Assembly: GCF_019320115.1 (NCBI RefSeq)
Contig: NC_089584.1
Coordinates: 103,539,208 to 103,603,207, forward strand
Reading direction: 5' to 3'
Length of the DNA stretch: 64,000 bases
From: Miscanthus floridulus
Lineage: Eukaryota; Streptophyta; Magnoliopsida; Poales; Poaceae
The notes under the pieces are model-generated. The model had not been told where the DNA came from, searched no databases, and saw nothing but the letters and a program-made list of their open reading frames with translations. Position 1 is the stretch's first letter; every line of letters starts with the position of its first letter. A program made the position numbers and the translations under genes. Shown in pieces: positions 30,842 to 42,099 of this stretch.

Positions 30842-33800
30842 GTAATTGATGACAACTCTACAAAGATATAGAAATTAAGCTCTTTTGGATTCATGTTGCT
30901 TGCCCAAGCAATTTTACCATGTGAAAATGATTTTGGATAAGTACCACAAACCCAAAATAGTAGTATTAACTCCCCCTACATATGTGCTAGAGTATTTGAT
31001 TTGAAGTTTGCACATATGCATGGATTGAAATTGTGGGAGAGTAATTACTACTAAATGATGCTAAGGTGTATAGAGTAAACCTTTGAAACATGATACCAAT
31101 CGGAGTTGCACCTTTAAGTTCATCCTCAGCACCATGGTTAGCTAGATAACACTTGGAAATAAAAAGCACTAGATACCTCATGAGATCAACATTAAAAGCA
31201 AGGTACTAGCATTACTTGAAAAACATACCAAGTGTCTAGCTATCATCCTATGCATGCTAGTTTTCATTTCATCAATCAAATTTTACAACTAGCATACATC
31301 ACACACGCATGCATATTGAATTTAAGAACTTATGCAATGCAAGCAAGCACATGAATATGCACATATCAAATGTAATCAATCAAAGTTCATGAGCTTGCTC
31401 CCCCTACTTGTGTGCTTCTCTTGTCTAAGAATTTTGATCCATCTCTTTTCTTCAATGTTGCTCCCTCTTTGTCCATGTTCATGTCCAACCTCTACTTTTT
31501 GTTTCAATCTTTCCCAAAGCTTCATATCTTATCTCTCCCGCTTGTACAATCATAATCTCAAAGCTTTCATATCTTTGTACAATATCTCATCCTTTGTCAT
31601 CAATTTCCATAAATGGTGTGCTTTTCATTAATGCAAAGGAATGCATTTGGGGTAGATGGTTGAGGCTTGAATCTTGCATTTTTATGGACATCACTTGATT
31701 GTTGGAATGACACCACTTGAAGATACCACTTGTATCTTGTGTAGGGCTTCTTGAGATACCACACATAGGATCTTTGATCTTGATATCAATTAGTGGGACA
31801 CCTCCCCTTATGTGATAGCATGGGTCATCCATTTGATACACTGGAGCTCTTGTAGGTGAGGGATGCATTCTTCATTTGATGATCACTTAAAGTTGAGGAT
31901 CACTTGTGGAACCATCGTCTTACTTGATTGATACCATGTGTAGATATGATACCACTTGAAAGAATCTTTTAGTATGGAACCACTTGTTGAATTTATCAAT
32001 AAAAACTATTTATTGAACATTTGCTATCTTCATGAGTACCACTTATAGGATATCACTTGTGAGTTGATCTAGACATGACTTGTAGATTATTGATGAAACA
32101 CTTGAGTCTAGATACCACTTATAACAAACAAACTAGATATCCATTTGCATTGTTGTCTTGTGCTTATACACTTATCACTATCATGAGCTTCTATGGTTGA
32201 CTTGAACTAATTTGATTTGCCTAAGCTTCCAAGTCCGGTTTGAACCAATGACAAGCTTCTTCACACCTCTTGCAAGGATTATCTTGCCAATGTTGTACTT
32301 GTCACTTGTTAGCAATCCAAATTAAGTCAAGTAATTGGGTTCACTAGCTCATGAACAAATTCATATACTAACCACTAGATCAAGTAATCATTCAAGCAAT
32401 AGTGGTAGGCTATGAATTTAAACATTTAATTTATTATGCATGATCCTATGAAGCATGTACTATATCCACTAACCGCATACTAGTAAGAGATGAAATGATC
32501 ATGCACATTACAGTGATACCTTTGCTATGTTGGAGTAGAGGATAGTCACATAGATTTCAATTCATTACTCCAATATCAATGTGAAGTCCAATTATAAGCT
32601 TGGTGAAGACCAATAGATACCATTTTGAATTCCATTCTTCACCCATATGAAATAAATATCACTTGTTGTTGAGTGTACTCTTTGCTTGATCAAGTGCACT
32701 TTCTTGTTGTGGTTGGCTTGCGTTATCTTTTGATCTTTGCTTGCATGAAAGAACTATTTGGAATACTACTTAAAATATCATGACTAGCTCTCTTTTGGGT
32801 GTTGCTTGCTTTTCTTGATCAATCTTTTTGATTGCTTCAACTAAGCATCTCAAATGTCCCTCGGATCACCACTTCCATGTTAGCCTTCCAAGTACCACAC
32901 TTGGTTTACCTACACATAGGCGGCAAGCCCCTACACTAGGGAGAAGTGACCTCTTTCCAAAGAACCATTCTTGATACTCACTTGAAATAGCTTGATTGAT
33001 TGATCTAAGTGATGGACTTAATTTGATGAGTAACCTTGATTCCTTCTTTAAGTCCTTTTCTTTCTACTTGTTTAAGTCATTTTCTTTCTACCAAATGATT
33101 TCTAATAGTCACTAGAACTTAAACTTTAACTTCATCTTGAGTTTGATCTTGATCTTCCGATTTGAGTACCGAATGTGTGCAAAGTATATTCCATAATCAA
33201 ATGGCCTTGTACTCTTTGCTTGTCATGCTTAAAGATCATCTCAAAACTAAACTTAGGTACCTCAAACACTTGTAAATATGTTTCTAACTTGAGGACCTTT
33301 CAATCAAAGTGACTCTAGATCAATCCAATATTTGTCACTTTTCTGGCAGATTCTGTACCCTTCAAAGAAATAAGCATATCTCCCAAAGTACAAATCTAAA
33401 TATCACAAATTTTGGTGGAGATGTGCTTCACTAAGTTATATAGTAGCTGTAAAAATTTGAGCTTTGTTTGACTTCTAGATTGCTACCAGATTTTAATTCA
33501 TCCACCAGTGCTACATGCTAAAAACTACTACACTATAGCTGACAAGATCTACTCCAAAACCAAAGCATATCTTATCCAATTCTCATAAAATTTGTACAGC
33601 ATCTTATACAATAAGTCTAGAGCATGTACACCAATTTTTATGCTAATACAATAAGTTTTGATTACTCAAACATGGCTAAGATCACAGCTCACTCAGATTT
33701 TCAATATAGGACAGATTTCAATCACTTGAGCTATACTTCATCAAATATGAATCAAACTTGAAACTAACTCATTTGAATACTTTCACAAGATATAAATCCA

Positions 33801-34219
33801 TTCAATCCATTTACTAAATGTCATCTTATGAACTTATCCAACATAAATTAATCCAAACTTGATTACTAATCAATTATCCATTCAATCAACTTATAGCAAG
33901 CAACTTTGCATATTTATCCAATTTAATCAACTCATATGCACCCAAATGAAATGATCAACAAGAGATATACCTTGGTTAGCTCATGGTCATTCAACAAGCA
34001 AGCTTCAACTCAATTATTTGCAAGCCATCAAATATATCCAATGAATCACCAACAACTTGAATTATAGCACTTGTATGATGTAGCACATTTGGACTCCACT
34101 CAATTATCATGGCATTGGGTTTGGATATGCACTAAGGCTTCATATCTTAACTCAACATATGATGATCAATATGAGATCAATTGAATCAAGTCTCCAATAC
34201 CGATGGTACCTACAAACAA
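30842..34219 (-). other. Long AT-rich non-coding internal region of the non-autonomous element
   Basis: About 3.4 kb with no ORF resembling any retrotransposon protein. It replaces pol. From 31680 to 32120 the phrase GATACCACTTG and variants (for example CACCACTTGAAGATACCACTT and GGAACCACTTG) recur about ten times. Its plus-strand form is the same as the sequence spanning the primer-binding site and LTR edge (CGATACCACTTGTAAGG). The remainder has simple AT-rich character with frequent TTGAT and CAATT words. Confidence 0.7.
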
Positions 34220-36328
34220 TCATCCACTTTTTGATGGTACCCAAACAAGTTTGGGTCCTCTCAAGTTAGGAGCAACATACTTAGGCGAAGCCTTAGTATG
34301 AATAGCGGGATGTTTTGCAATTTCAACTAATGAGGTACCATTGCCATCCTTTGTAAGTATAGAATCATCATTAATTGAAATAGGCTTAGGAGTGTTACCT
34401 AGGGGACATGAATATGCCATGTGTCCCCTTTCCCGGTATGAGTAACACTTTCTCTTTGATTGAGCTTTCTCTTCCTTGCACATGTGGTGCTTCTCATTGC
34501 CTTGCCTCTCATGGATTGCTTGAGCCTTCTTCTCAAGCTTGGTAGGACACTTAGAGGCAAAGTGCCCCATACTTCCACACTTAAAGCACTTGATGTGAGC
34601 ATAATCTTTCTTCTCATCTTCATTCTTGCTCATCATCTTGGCATCTTGAGTTTGCATTGGATGCCTTGCCTTTCCACCCCTTCTTATTTTCTTCTTCTTC
34701 ATCATCAAGTCACCACCATCTTTATGGTTGATCTTGATTTAAACTTGGGGTGTCTTTTCTTACTCAACTTGTGGCTTTGGTTGAGGCTCTTCTAGTTGCT
34801 TCACCAATTGCTTGGCTGGGCACATTGAGGTAAGGTGACTCCAAGTGCGGCACTTGAAGCACTTCACATGCTTGAGCCTCTCTTCTTTTATCTTCTTGAG
34901 CTTCTCAATGTTAGGGTAATCATTTGCAAGGTGTCCCGCTTCATGACACCGGTAGCACATGGTATGAGAGAGTTTTCTTTGTTGTAGCTTCTTCATCTTT
35001 CTTTCTCTCTTTATTTTGCCCTTTGTCATCTTCTTCTTGAAGCCAAGGCCACACTTGTCACCATAGTTTCTTTGAGTCTTCAACATGTGCTCAAATGTGA
35101 CTTTTGAGTTGTAGCACCTCTCTAACTTATTGCTCAATTTCTTCACTTCATTTTTGAGCTCATTGTTCTCCTTCAAAAGGTTAGTCTCACAAGACATAGA
35201 AGTAGAACAAGCATCTAATTGTGAAGAACATGGCATATCTAATAAATCATCACAAGAGGTGGATACATGCTTCTTGCCTACATCACAAGGGTTAGCAACA
35301 ATATGTGATTGATCAATTGACCCATGTGATGAGCTCTTACTAGTTTTAGTTTTTCCATTGGAAATCTCCTTAGTGAGAAAAGCATGGTCTTGTACCAAGT
35401 TATCATGAGCAACACCAAGTTCCTCATGAGCCAATTTTAGCTCCTTAGGTGAACAAGTAGTAACATAAAGTAGATGCTTTTGTTGTTCACATGTGATTTT
35501 TAGAAAAGAGTTTTCATTTTTCAATTTCTCGGTTTTAGCCATCTCTTTTTCTAAAGCTTTGATCATGCAACCATATCTATCTAGAAGCTCCTCATATGAA
35601 TCAAGATCAATCACATTTGCATTAGATACCTTAGTGTCTCCTTGTGACATGAAGCAATGTGATGTAGTTGGAGAGCTTATAGTAGCATCATCATCATAGC
35701 TTGAGCATGAACCAACATCACCATCAAGTGTGCATGGGATAGCATCATCATTTGCAACACTTGTGGCATTATCATCAACCTTGTCAAGTGATCTTGTGGT
35801 GTGATCATCATCATCATCACTTGACCATGAGGTGGAGCAATCTTTCACAATCACCAAATTATGATCATGCTCGACACACTCATGTGCCTCCTTCTTGGGC
35901 TCAGCATCATCATCGGAGACCGTCCCATACTTCTCATTGAGATAACTCCAAATCTCATGGGCGGTCTTCATGTCAATGATTTCTCTAAATATGCAATCAT
36001 GCAAAGATCTATACATGATATTAGTAGCTTGGATGTCGAGATCTAGTCATTTCTCTTGTGCTTGAGTTAGATTATCTTCATCCAACACATGAGAAAAGCC
36101 TACATCTACCATCCACCACATTTGAGGGCAAATGAACTTAAAATTACATATCATCCAATTTTTCCATCGTGTAAAGTGTGTGCCATAAAAATTGTGTGGA
36201 CATTCAACATCTAGCCCATAAGCCACCATCCTCTTGGGTCGGTGAAGACCACAAATGAGAGACCTAGCTTCGATACCACTTGTAAGGTCGAGATGGCGAC
36301 TAGAGGGGGGGTGAATAGTCGTTACCAA
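34220..36328 (-). pseudogene. gag: gag-like gene with four zinc-knuckle motifs
   Basis: Three open stretches (36328-36047, 36016-34760, 34708-34220) lie in one frame, separated only by a TGA and two TAA codons. The N-terminal part has the copia-gag pattern TAHEIWSYLNEKYG near 35940-35980. The middle is acidic with coiled-coil character (CETNLLKENNELKNEVKKL near 35120-35200). The C-terminal part has four knuckles: CYRCHEAGHLANDY (last Cys replaced), CFKCRTWSHLTSMC (intact), CFKCGSMGHFASKC (intact) and CYSYRERGHMAYSC (second Cys replaced). The true start is uncertain, because the first open stretch extends into the LTR. The protein probably coated the element's RNA and would have assembled with a partner's Pol. 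Confidence 0.82.
36267..36278 (-). other. Primer-binding site, two-base variant
   Basis: The minus strand reads TGGTATCGAAGC two bases from the LTR edge. It differs from the standard initiator-Met site TGGTATCAGAGC at two adjacent positions. Confidence 0.8.
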
Positions 36329-38648
36329 AACTTAATAGCGCTGGCTAACCAAAATAAGTGAGGAATTAAAACTATCGGTATAGCCAAGACTACACCCCTC
36401 TATCTATGTTCTCTAGCACCTCACTAAGATCCTAATAAGCAACAAAGGTGTCGGGCTAGCTAGAGCTCACCTAACCAATTCTAGGAGCAAGGTCACACAA
36501 ACCTATGCCACTAGTACTTCAAGCAATGAGGGAGCTCCTACACATGCTAGTAAGCAAAAGCACAAAGCCAACTAAGCTTGCTAGCAATGCTCAATAACAA
36601 GGCAACCAATGCCAAATTAGAGAGCGCAAAAACTTAGCTACACAAACTAAGCAATGTGACTAATAAGGTTACACAAACCAAATTAGCCACGCAAGGGCGC
36701 TATTTCTATGCTACACAAGCAAGAAGGTAACTAGTGAGCTACACAAGCTAACTAATTACAAGAGCAACTACACAAGCACAATGTATATAAAAGTAATCAC
36801 AAGCTTGTGTAAGGGGATTGCAAACCAATGGGAAGAACAAGGTTGACACGGTGATTTTTTGCTGAGGTTCACGTGCTTGCCAACACGCTACGTCCCCATT
36901 GAGACAAGCTCCAAGGTTGCCGCCGGTCCTCTTGCTAGTGGTGACCCACAAGTCACACTCTCCCATGTGGAGTGCTTACCACAAGCTCTAGCACTTGACC
37001 TGGCTGGACCACTTGTCACTCTTCGCGTCTCGCTCTACTAGAGTTGCTCTTCGTGGCTCCCACGGGGTGAGCACAATGCCCCTCACAAAGCTCTTCTCCA
37101 GAGCACCGCATAAGCTTCTTGTGGGCTTCGACGGAGACCACCATCAAGCCATCTAGGAGGTGGCAACCTCCAAGAGTAACAAGCACCACCAGCTTGCAAC
37201 TTGATCACCTAGTGCCACTCGATGCAACCTCTCGATGCAATCGCACTAGAATCACTCACTCACTCAATCAAATGAACACTATCAAGCTAGAGTGAGATAG
37301 AGAGCTTCCAAGCACCATCACATAAGGCACCAAGGCTCTAGTGTGCTCAGCTACTAGCCATGGCTGAGACCACCTTCTATTTATAGACCTATGGGCTAAA
37401 CTAGCCGTTACCCCTTCACTGGGCAAAACTCGGGATGACCAGACGCTTCAGTTAGATCGACCGAACGCAGGACCTCAGCATTCAGTCAACGGATGGCTGC
37501 CACATCATCCCTACCTTCAAATACTGAGCGCCCGATCTCAATGGTTAAGTTGTGACCGGACGCTGCATAGTGAATGATCGGATATAGGACCCCAACATCC
37601 AGTCACTCCCAGTAAGGTTCCACTCATGACCATACGTGTTCGGTCGGCCATGATCAGATGCAGCATCAGCGTTCGGTCCTTCTCCAACTTTCCTGTGTCA
37701 TCTACGTCACCGTACGTCAGCCTAACCAGACACACCCTACCAGCGTTCGGTCACTTTCAGCGCTAGCATCTGGTCATAGATCGATGCCTGTGTGCACTTT
37801 GCTGCCACTGACCGGACGTAGGACCCAGCGTCCGGTCACTGCATGACCAGCGTTCGGTCACTTACAGTGACCTCCGTTACATCGCCGAGTTGATCCACAT
37901 CAACTCCAACTTCATCTCCTTAGTAAATGTGCCAACACCACCATGTGTATGTGTGTTAGCATTTTCACAATCATTTTCCAAAGGATTAGTCACTTAACTT
38001 GCCATGCCACTCGATCCTAACAATGATGCAAAGTTAGATCACATGAGTGGCACTAGATGATCGATATACAAACAAGTTTGCCCCTCTTGATAGTACGACC
38101 ATCTATCCTAAACCTGGTCATAAACTTCTCTACACACCTATGACCGGTGAAATGAAATGCCCTATGTTATACCTTTGCCTTGCGCATTCCATTCCATCTC
38201 CTCCAATGTCGATGCAACATAATCAACAATGATATGATCCACTTCATATCATCATGTGATCATATTGGTTTATCAGTCTTGACTTCACTTGCTTTTCACC
38301 ATTACCTTTGTTCATCGGCGCCAAGTCTTGCTTAAGCTTCACCGCCACGTGGTCCATCGCTCCAACGCCTCCGACTTGCCCTTCACGCTTGCAATCGGTC
38401 CATCAAGCCAAGTTATGTCTTGATCTTCTCCACTTTGATCACATGACTCAATGTCATGTCTCATTTACAATGAGCTCCTTCATCATCACATGTGTGAGCT
38501 TTGCAACATCTCTAAGCCATTTTCACCTTCATGGCATATGTTGCTCACATACATGTACCTATGGACTAATCACCTGTGTATCTCACATAAACATAATTAG
38601 TCCACCTAGGTTGTCACTTAATTACCAAAACCACATAAGGACCTTTCA
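36281..38648 (-). repeat. 5' LTR of the non-autonomous element (2368 bp)
   Basis: Partner of the LTR at 28433-30826. It ends at the CCCCT duplication. In this copy the palindromic motif has decayed (about 37435-37453, AGACGCTTCAGTTAG), while other CGTCCGGTCA words at 37800-37860 persist. Confidence 0.92.
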
Positions 38649-39311
38649 CCCCTGCCTGCTCACCTTGGAAGTGTTTTGAGAGTTATAAACCCGGGCATAT
38701 GGGTATCACGACTCATAGTGAAAGTGTACAATCTCTATAGAGTGTAAAACTGGTATATCAGTCGTGCTCACAGTCATGAGCAACCTTGGAACCCTTATGG
38801 AATAGATGATCACTAAGAATTATCTGTTTATGCTATTCATTACTCATGTTTACATTGATCATGTGTTTTGCTTTAAGAATTAAAATAACTTGTTGCTACT
38901 CTTAAGCTAAAATTGTGACAACTAAAAGCTGAATGCTATTAAACCTATGTCAAGCCTTTTGAGCCTCATGAACCCCATGTTACACTTGTTGAGTACGACA
39001 TGTACTTACGCTTGTTTATTTTCATTATTTGGATAAAAATCCCGGATGGGTAATAGATGGCTATGGTAATGATGATTTCCTTGATGATTACTAGACTTGT
39101 GGTGATATCCCTGTGATATGGAGCTTCTATGAGAGATCTTTTCTTTATACTACCGCTACATTTATGTGAAGACTCTGTCTTATTCGTGATGTAATAAACA
39201 GTTATGATGATACTATTCATAATTTCTCAGCTTATGTATGTGTGATTGATCTTTGGGCGCACATAAGATTTTGCATCCCATTTTATCCTTAAAATTGGGT
39301 GTGACATCTCC

Positions 39312-40066
39312 ATAGAACATGTGGTATTCCATGTTAAAATTTGGTATATTTTTTTATCTGTTTGCTATATTTAATTAATTTATTGCATTTCTTGGATTTT
39401 TTTGGTATAAGTCAAATTTGAACTGCAAGTGATTCAAATAATAGAATAAAATGAGTACAAAAATAATATTCATGTTATCGAGTCTAGTGTGAGGCCATAC
39501 CTAGGACATGAAAAGAAATTTCGAAAATCTTGTTCAGAAGACACGACCACGAACGTGTGGCTGAATGGTTTTTAAATTCTAAAAAAAGCAAACGAAGTCT
39601 AAAAATCATGAGATTTGTCATGATGTGATGATATCATACATGGAGGCTATGGTAAAAAATTGAGAAGGTTTCATACAATTTGTCGCGTACGATGTTTACA
39701 AACCCAAGCATCTCAGAAGAAGAATCGTAGCGTTGAGAAGGATTCGGTAAGATTTAGAGTCAAAGTGATGGTCGAATTGGGTTTGACTTCAAAACTTTTT
39801 GTATAAGCATTAGAGAACATAGATTATTTCATGTGAAATTTTGGTAATTTTTTTGTTCCGTTTGATAATTTTAATTTATGAAGTGCAATTATAGAATTTT
39901 AATTGATATAAATTAAATTTGAGCTGTAACTACATAAAATAATGGAGTAATATTCGTAGAAAAATCATATATATATTGTTGAGTCAATTTGACAAGGTAT
40001 TTTCAAAGTACATCGGAAAGAAAGAGGAAGACACGGTATGGAAAAGAAATAAATAGGGAAAAGAAG
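39312..40066. other. Internal non-coding part of the CACTA element
   Basis: AT-rich sequence continuing the CACTA from its left half. Phrases such as ACAATTTGTCGCGTACGATG and AAGAAGAATCGTAGCG are of the kind found repeatedly inside grass CACTA elements. No ORF of note. Confidence 0.45.
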
Positions 40067-40390
40067 TTTGCCGAGTGCCGTGATCTAACACTCGATAAAT
40101 CTAAGTTTGTCGAGTGTCCTAGGTTCGACACTCGGCAAACTAGGCACCTTATAAAAGTCACCCGGCCACCACCACCTCCTTCCCACCCTCCCCTCCCTCT
40201 CCTGGTGCTGTCGCCCCCTCCCCTCCCTCCCTTTCCCGTCGCACCGCCATGGCCGCAGCTCCAAGCTTTGGATCTGACTGGAGGTTTGGGTCTTGCTCTC
40301 TTTCTCTCTTTCTAGATTCTATTTGACCTCCCCTATGTTTGGATTTCTCACCCGATAGCTGTTGACCCCTGCACTACTGCTGTCATCCAT

Positions 40391-40755
40391 GGCCCTGGAG
40401 AACAACTTCATGCTAGAGCCCACCGACGTCGAGTACGGCGGGGTCATCATCGACGCCGATAGGCTACCTACCGACAAGGCTGGCCTTGCATGCTCACTCA
40501 CGGCGTCGCTCTCTCACTAGAAGTCTGTGGTACATATGGGCCCCCATTTCTAATCTTGTCCATCCAATCAACAAACCTTCGGAAGGTTTTAGTTCAATGC
40601 TAAACAAAGGCAGTATCAATTTGTTGATTTGCTACGATGTTGATGCTGCAGGGGAAGAAAATGGTGTGGTTGAAATTACCGGTGGATCAAGCCGAGTTCA
40701 TTCCTTTAGCAGTGAAGGTACAAATTTGGTCTTCAGAATCTCAGTCCCAATAGTA
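40391..40755 (+). pseudogene. Possible captured host exon pair inside the CACTA element
   Basis: An ATG at 40391 opens MALENNFMLEPTDVEYGGVI and stops at about 40519. A second open stretch (about 40570-40755) reads GSINLLICYDVDAAGEENGV, continues to FRISVP, and is followed by ATAGTAAGTG, a good splice donor. Codon use looks genic. I do not recognise the protein. CACTA elements often carry host gene fragments, which is why I suggest capture. It could also be part of the element. Confidence 0.3.
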
Positions 40756-40978
40756 AGTGTTGCAATGCTTTCTACATGTGCAACTGAGACTCCGAACCAA
40801 TAGAATCCAACTTTTTTTCTTTATACACAATTAAAGAGTTTTTCTTTCTGAACTCTGTCTGCGTGAAGGTTTCAGTACTAGGTGAGCATTTCATTCTTTT
40901 GTTCTTTGGGTCAGTAGTGTGGTGGCGGCGATGGCATGGTGGCGGTTGGGTTTTTTTATATTTTTTGAAATATTTTTT

Positions 40979-41174
40979 GCTGAGTGTCGGTTTAGCACTC
41001 GGCAACATTTTTGCCAAGTTTTTAACAAAAAACACTTGGCAAAGACAGCTTTGCTGAGTTCTTTTTTGTTGAGTGCTGTTTGTCGAGTGTAACACTCAGC
41101 AAATGCTTTGCCAAGTGTTTTTTTCCTTCGCCGTGTGCCGTGGACACACAGCAAACCTATGAATTCTGGTAGTG
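40979..41174. repeat. CACTA right subterminal repeats and terminal inverted repeat
   Basis: At least eight direct and inverted versions of GCCGAGTG/CACTCGGC occur in 150 bases, followed by GAATTCTGGTAGTG. Such arrays are transposase-binding regions in CACTA elements. The neighbouring three bases are CAA. Confidence 0.8.
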
Positions 41175-41316
41175 CAATTTTCGCCTATAGTCAACTCCTA
41201 ACCTCTTTAGCAGTAGCACAAATCTTGGGACACAAATGACATCCATTTATAGCCATTTCATGCCCTTGTCTCTCTTGTTTACCTCACAGTCATTCCAAAT
41301 CCAAAAGGACCACACA

Positions 41317-42068
41317 ATGTTCTGATACCTTGCTGCTCTAATTCTCATCGCCACCTTGGCAGCGTCTATGAACAAGTCCGTTGATGCCCGCGTGGTCCAC
41401 CCCATCGTCGGCCCTAACCTCGAGGCCACCGGCTCATCTCCCACCGATGACAACGATGGTCGTCGCCTGATTAGCACCACCGGCCATGATGAACTCATAG
41501 TGTTATGCAAATAGGTAGCACACGGATTTGATTTGTAGCATAGTATAGACGAATTGCAATGTGGTACGTCATAGGGGCTTAATTTCTTCTTGAATGAAGA
41601 CTTACAGATGTGCATGCAAATGTACGCAACGCATGGCATGTGTAGATGCACTACAAGACGTTATGCACCACGATGATGATGTTGCCTAGGGTGACGACAC
41701 CGGAGCAGCTCCTAGATGCGTCCCTACAGATTACAGTGGTGAAGGAGGCGATGGCGGAGACGAAGCTAGACCAGGCGATAAAGTCAGGCGGTGCCCAAGG
41801 TAACCCGATGATGTCATCGCTGGAGACGTGCAAGGAGAGCTACGCATCGCTGGTGGACTCCATCAATACCTCACGGGACACACTCAAGAGCGGCAGCAGC
41901 AACGCAGACCTGATGTCGGAGCTATCCGCGGCGGCCACATACTCCACCGATTGCGAGGACACCTTCATGGAGCGGACGGAGCTCCAATCGCCCATACCTA
42001 GGGTGCAACGCCATATCAGCCGCCTTGTCTGCAACTGCCTTGACCTAGCAGCCACCATCAAGGAATAG
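41317..42068 (+). pseudogene. Pectin methylesterase/invertase inhibitor (PMEI)-like gene, probably broken
   Basis: PMEI proteins are secreted four-helix proteins that inhibit pectin methylesterases or invertases in the cell wall. The first segment (41317-41515) has a secretory leader, YLAALILIATLAASM, but a TGA is its third codon and the segment ends at a TAG. The second (41646-42068) has the PMEI body: HYKTLCTTM, LETCKESYASLVDSI, ELSAAATYSTDCEDTFME and a C-terminal helix ending LDLAATIKE. Cysteines sit where the family's disulfides lie. A 133-bp stretch (41513-41645), bordered by TAG on both sides, separates the parts. It has an AG acceptor but no donor that removes the stop, so an insertion is as likely as an intron. 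It lies 140 bp from the CACTA end. Confidence 0.72.
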
Positions 42069-42099
42069 CCCTAGATGCCTATGATGTAGACATGATAGA

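Larger units (their letters stand above)
28433..38648 (-). mobile_element. Complete non-autonomous Sirevirus-type element, gag only (10.2 kb)
   Basis: Two LTRs (28433-30826 and 36281-38648) face the same way. They are bounded by a perfect CCCCT target duplication (28428-28432 and 38649-38653). On the minus strand the order is LTR, primer-binding site, gag with zinc knuckles, about 3.4 kb of AT-rich non-coding DNA, polypurine tract, LTR. No protease, integrase or RT motif is present in any frame, so it must rely on another element's Pol. It inserted into the Tekay-like solo LTR. Confidence 0.92.
24868..39306 (+). mobile_element. Solo LTR of a Tekay/Del-like gypsy element, interrupted by two nested insertions
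   Basis: The left end TATAACACC (a decayed TGTAACACC) and the right end GGGTGTGACA make an LTR pair of termini. The perfect TCTCC target duplication (24863-24867 and 39307-39311) sets the boundaries. With the nested elements removed, about 2.7 kb remains: an AT-rich start, a GC-rich promoter-like block (25100-25540) with CTTATAAATACC at about 25437, and a long AT-rich tail ending CCTTAAAATTGGGTGTGACA. There is no internal coding region, so this is a product of LTR-LTR recombination. Assignment to the Tekay/Del group rests on the TGTAACACC/GGTGTGACA ends and the size. Confidence 0.78.
24661..41174. mobile_element. CACTA transposon, split by a nested LTR insertion
   Basis: The right end is clear: GAATTCTGGTAGTG at 41161-41174 is the inverted CACTA terminus. 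Both flanks carry the family's subterminal word TTTGCCGAGTG and its complement CACTCGGCAAA: left at 24680-24830, right at 40067-40145 and 40980-41130. The left end (about 24661, AACCCGGAAAAA) is degenerate. The halves were one element before the solo LTR at 24868-39306 inserted, because the LTR is flanked by TCTCC on both sides. Without the insertion the element is about 2 kb, too short to encode a transposase, and none is seen. It is therefore a non-autonomous or deleted CACTA. Confidence 0.72.
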
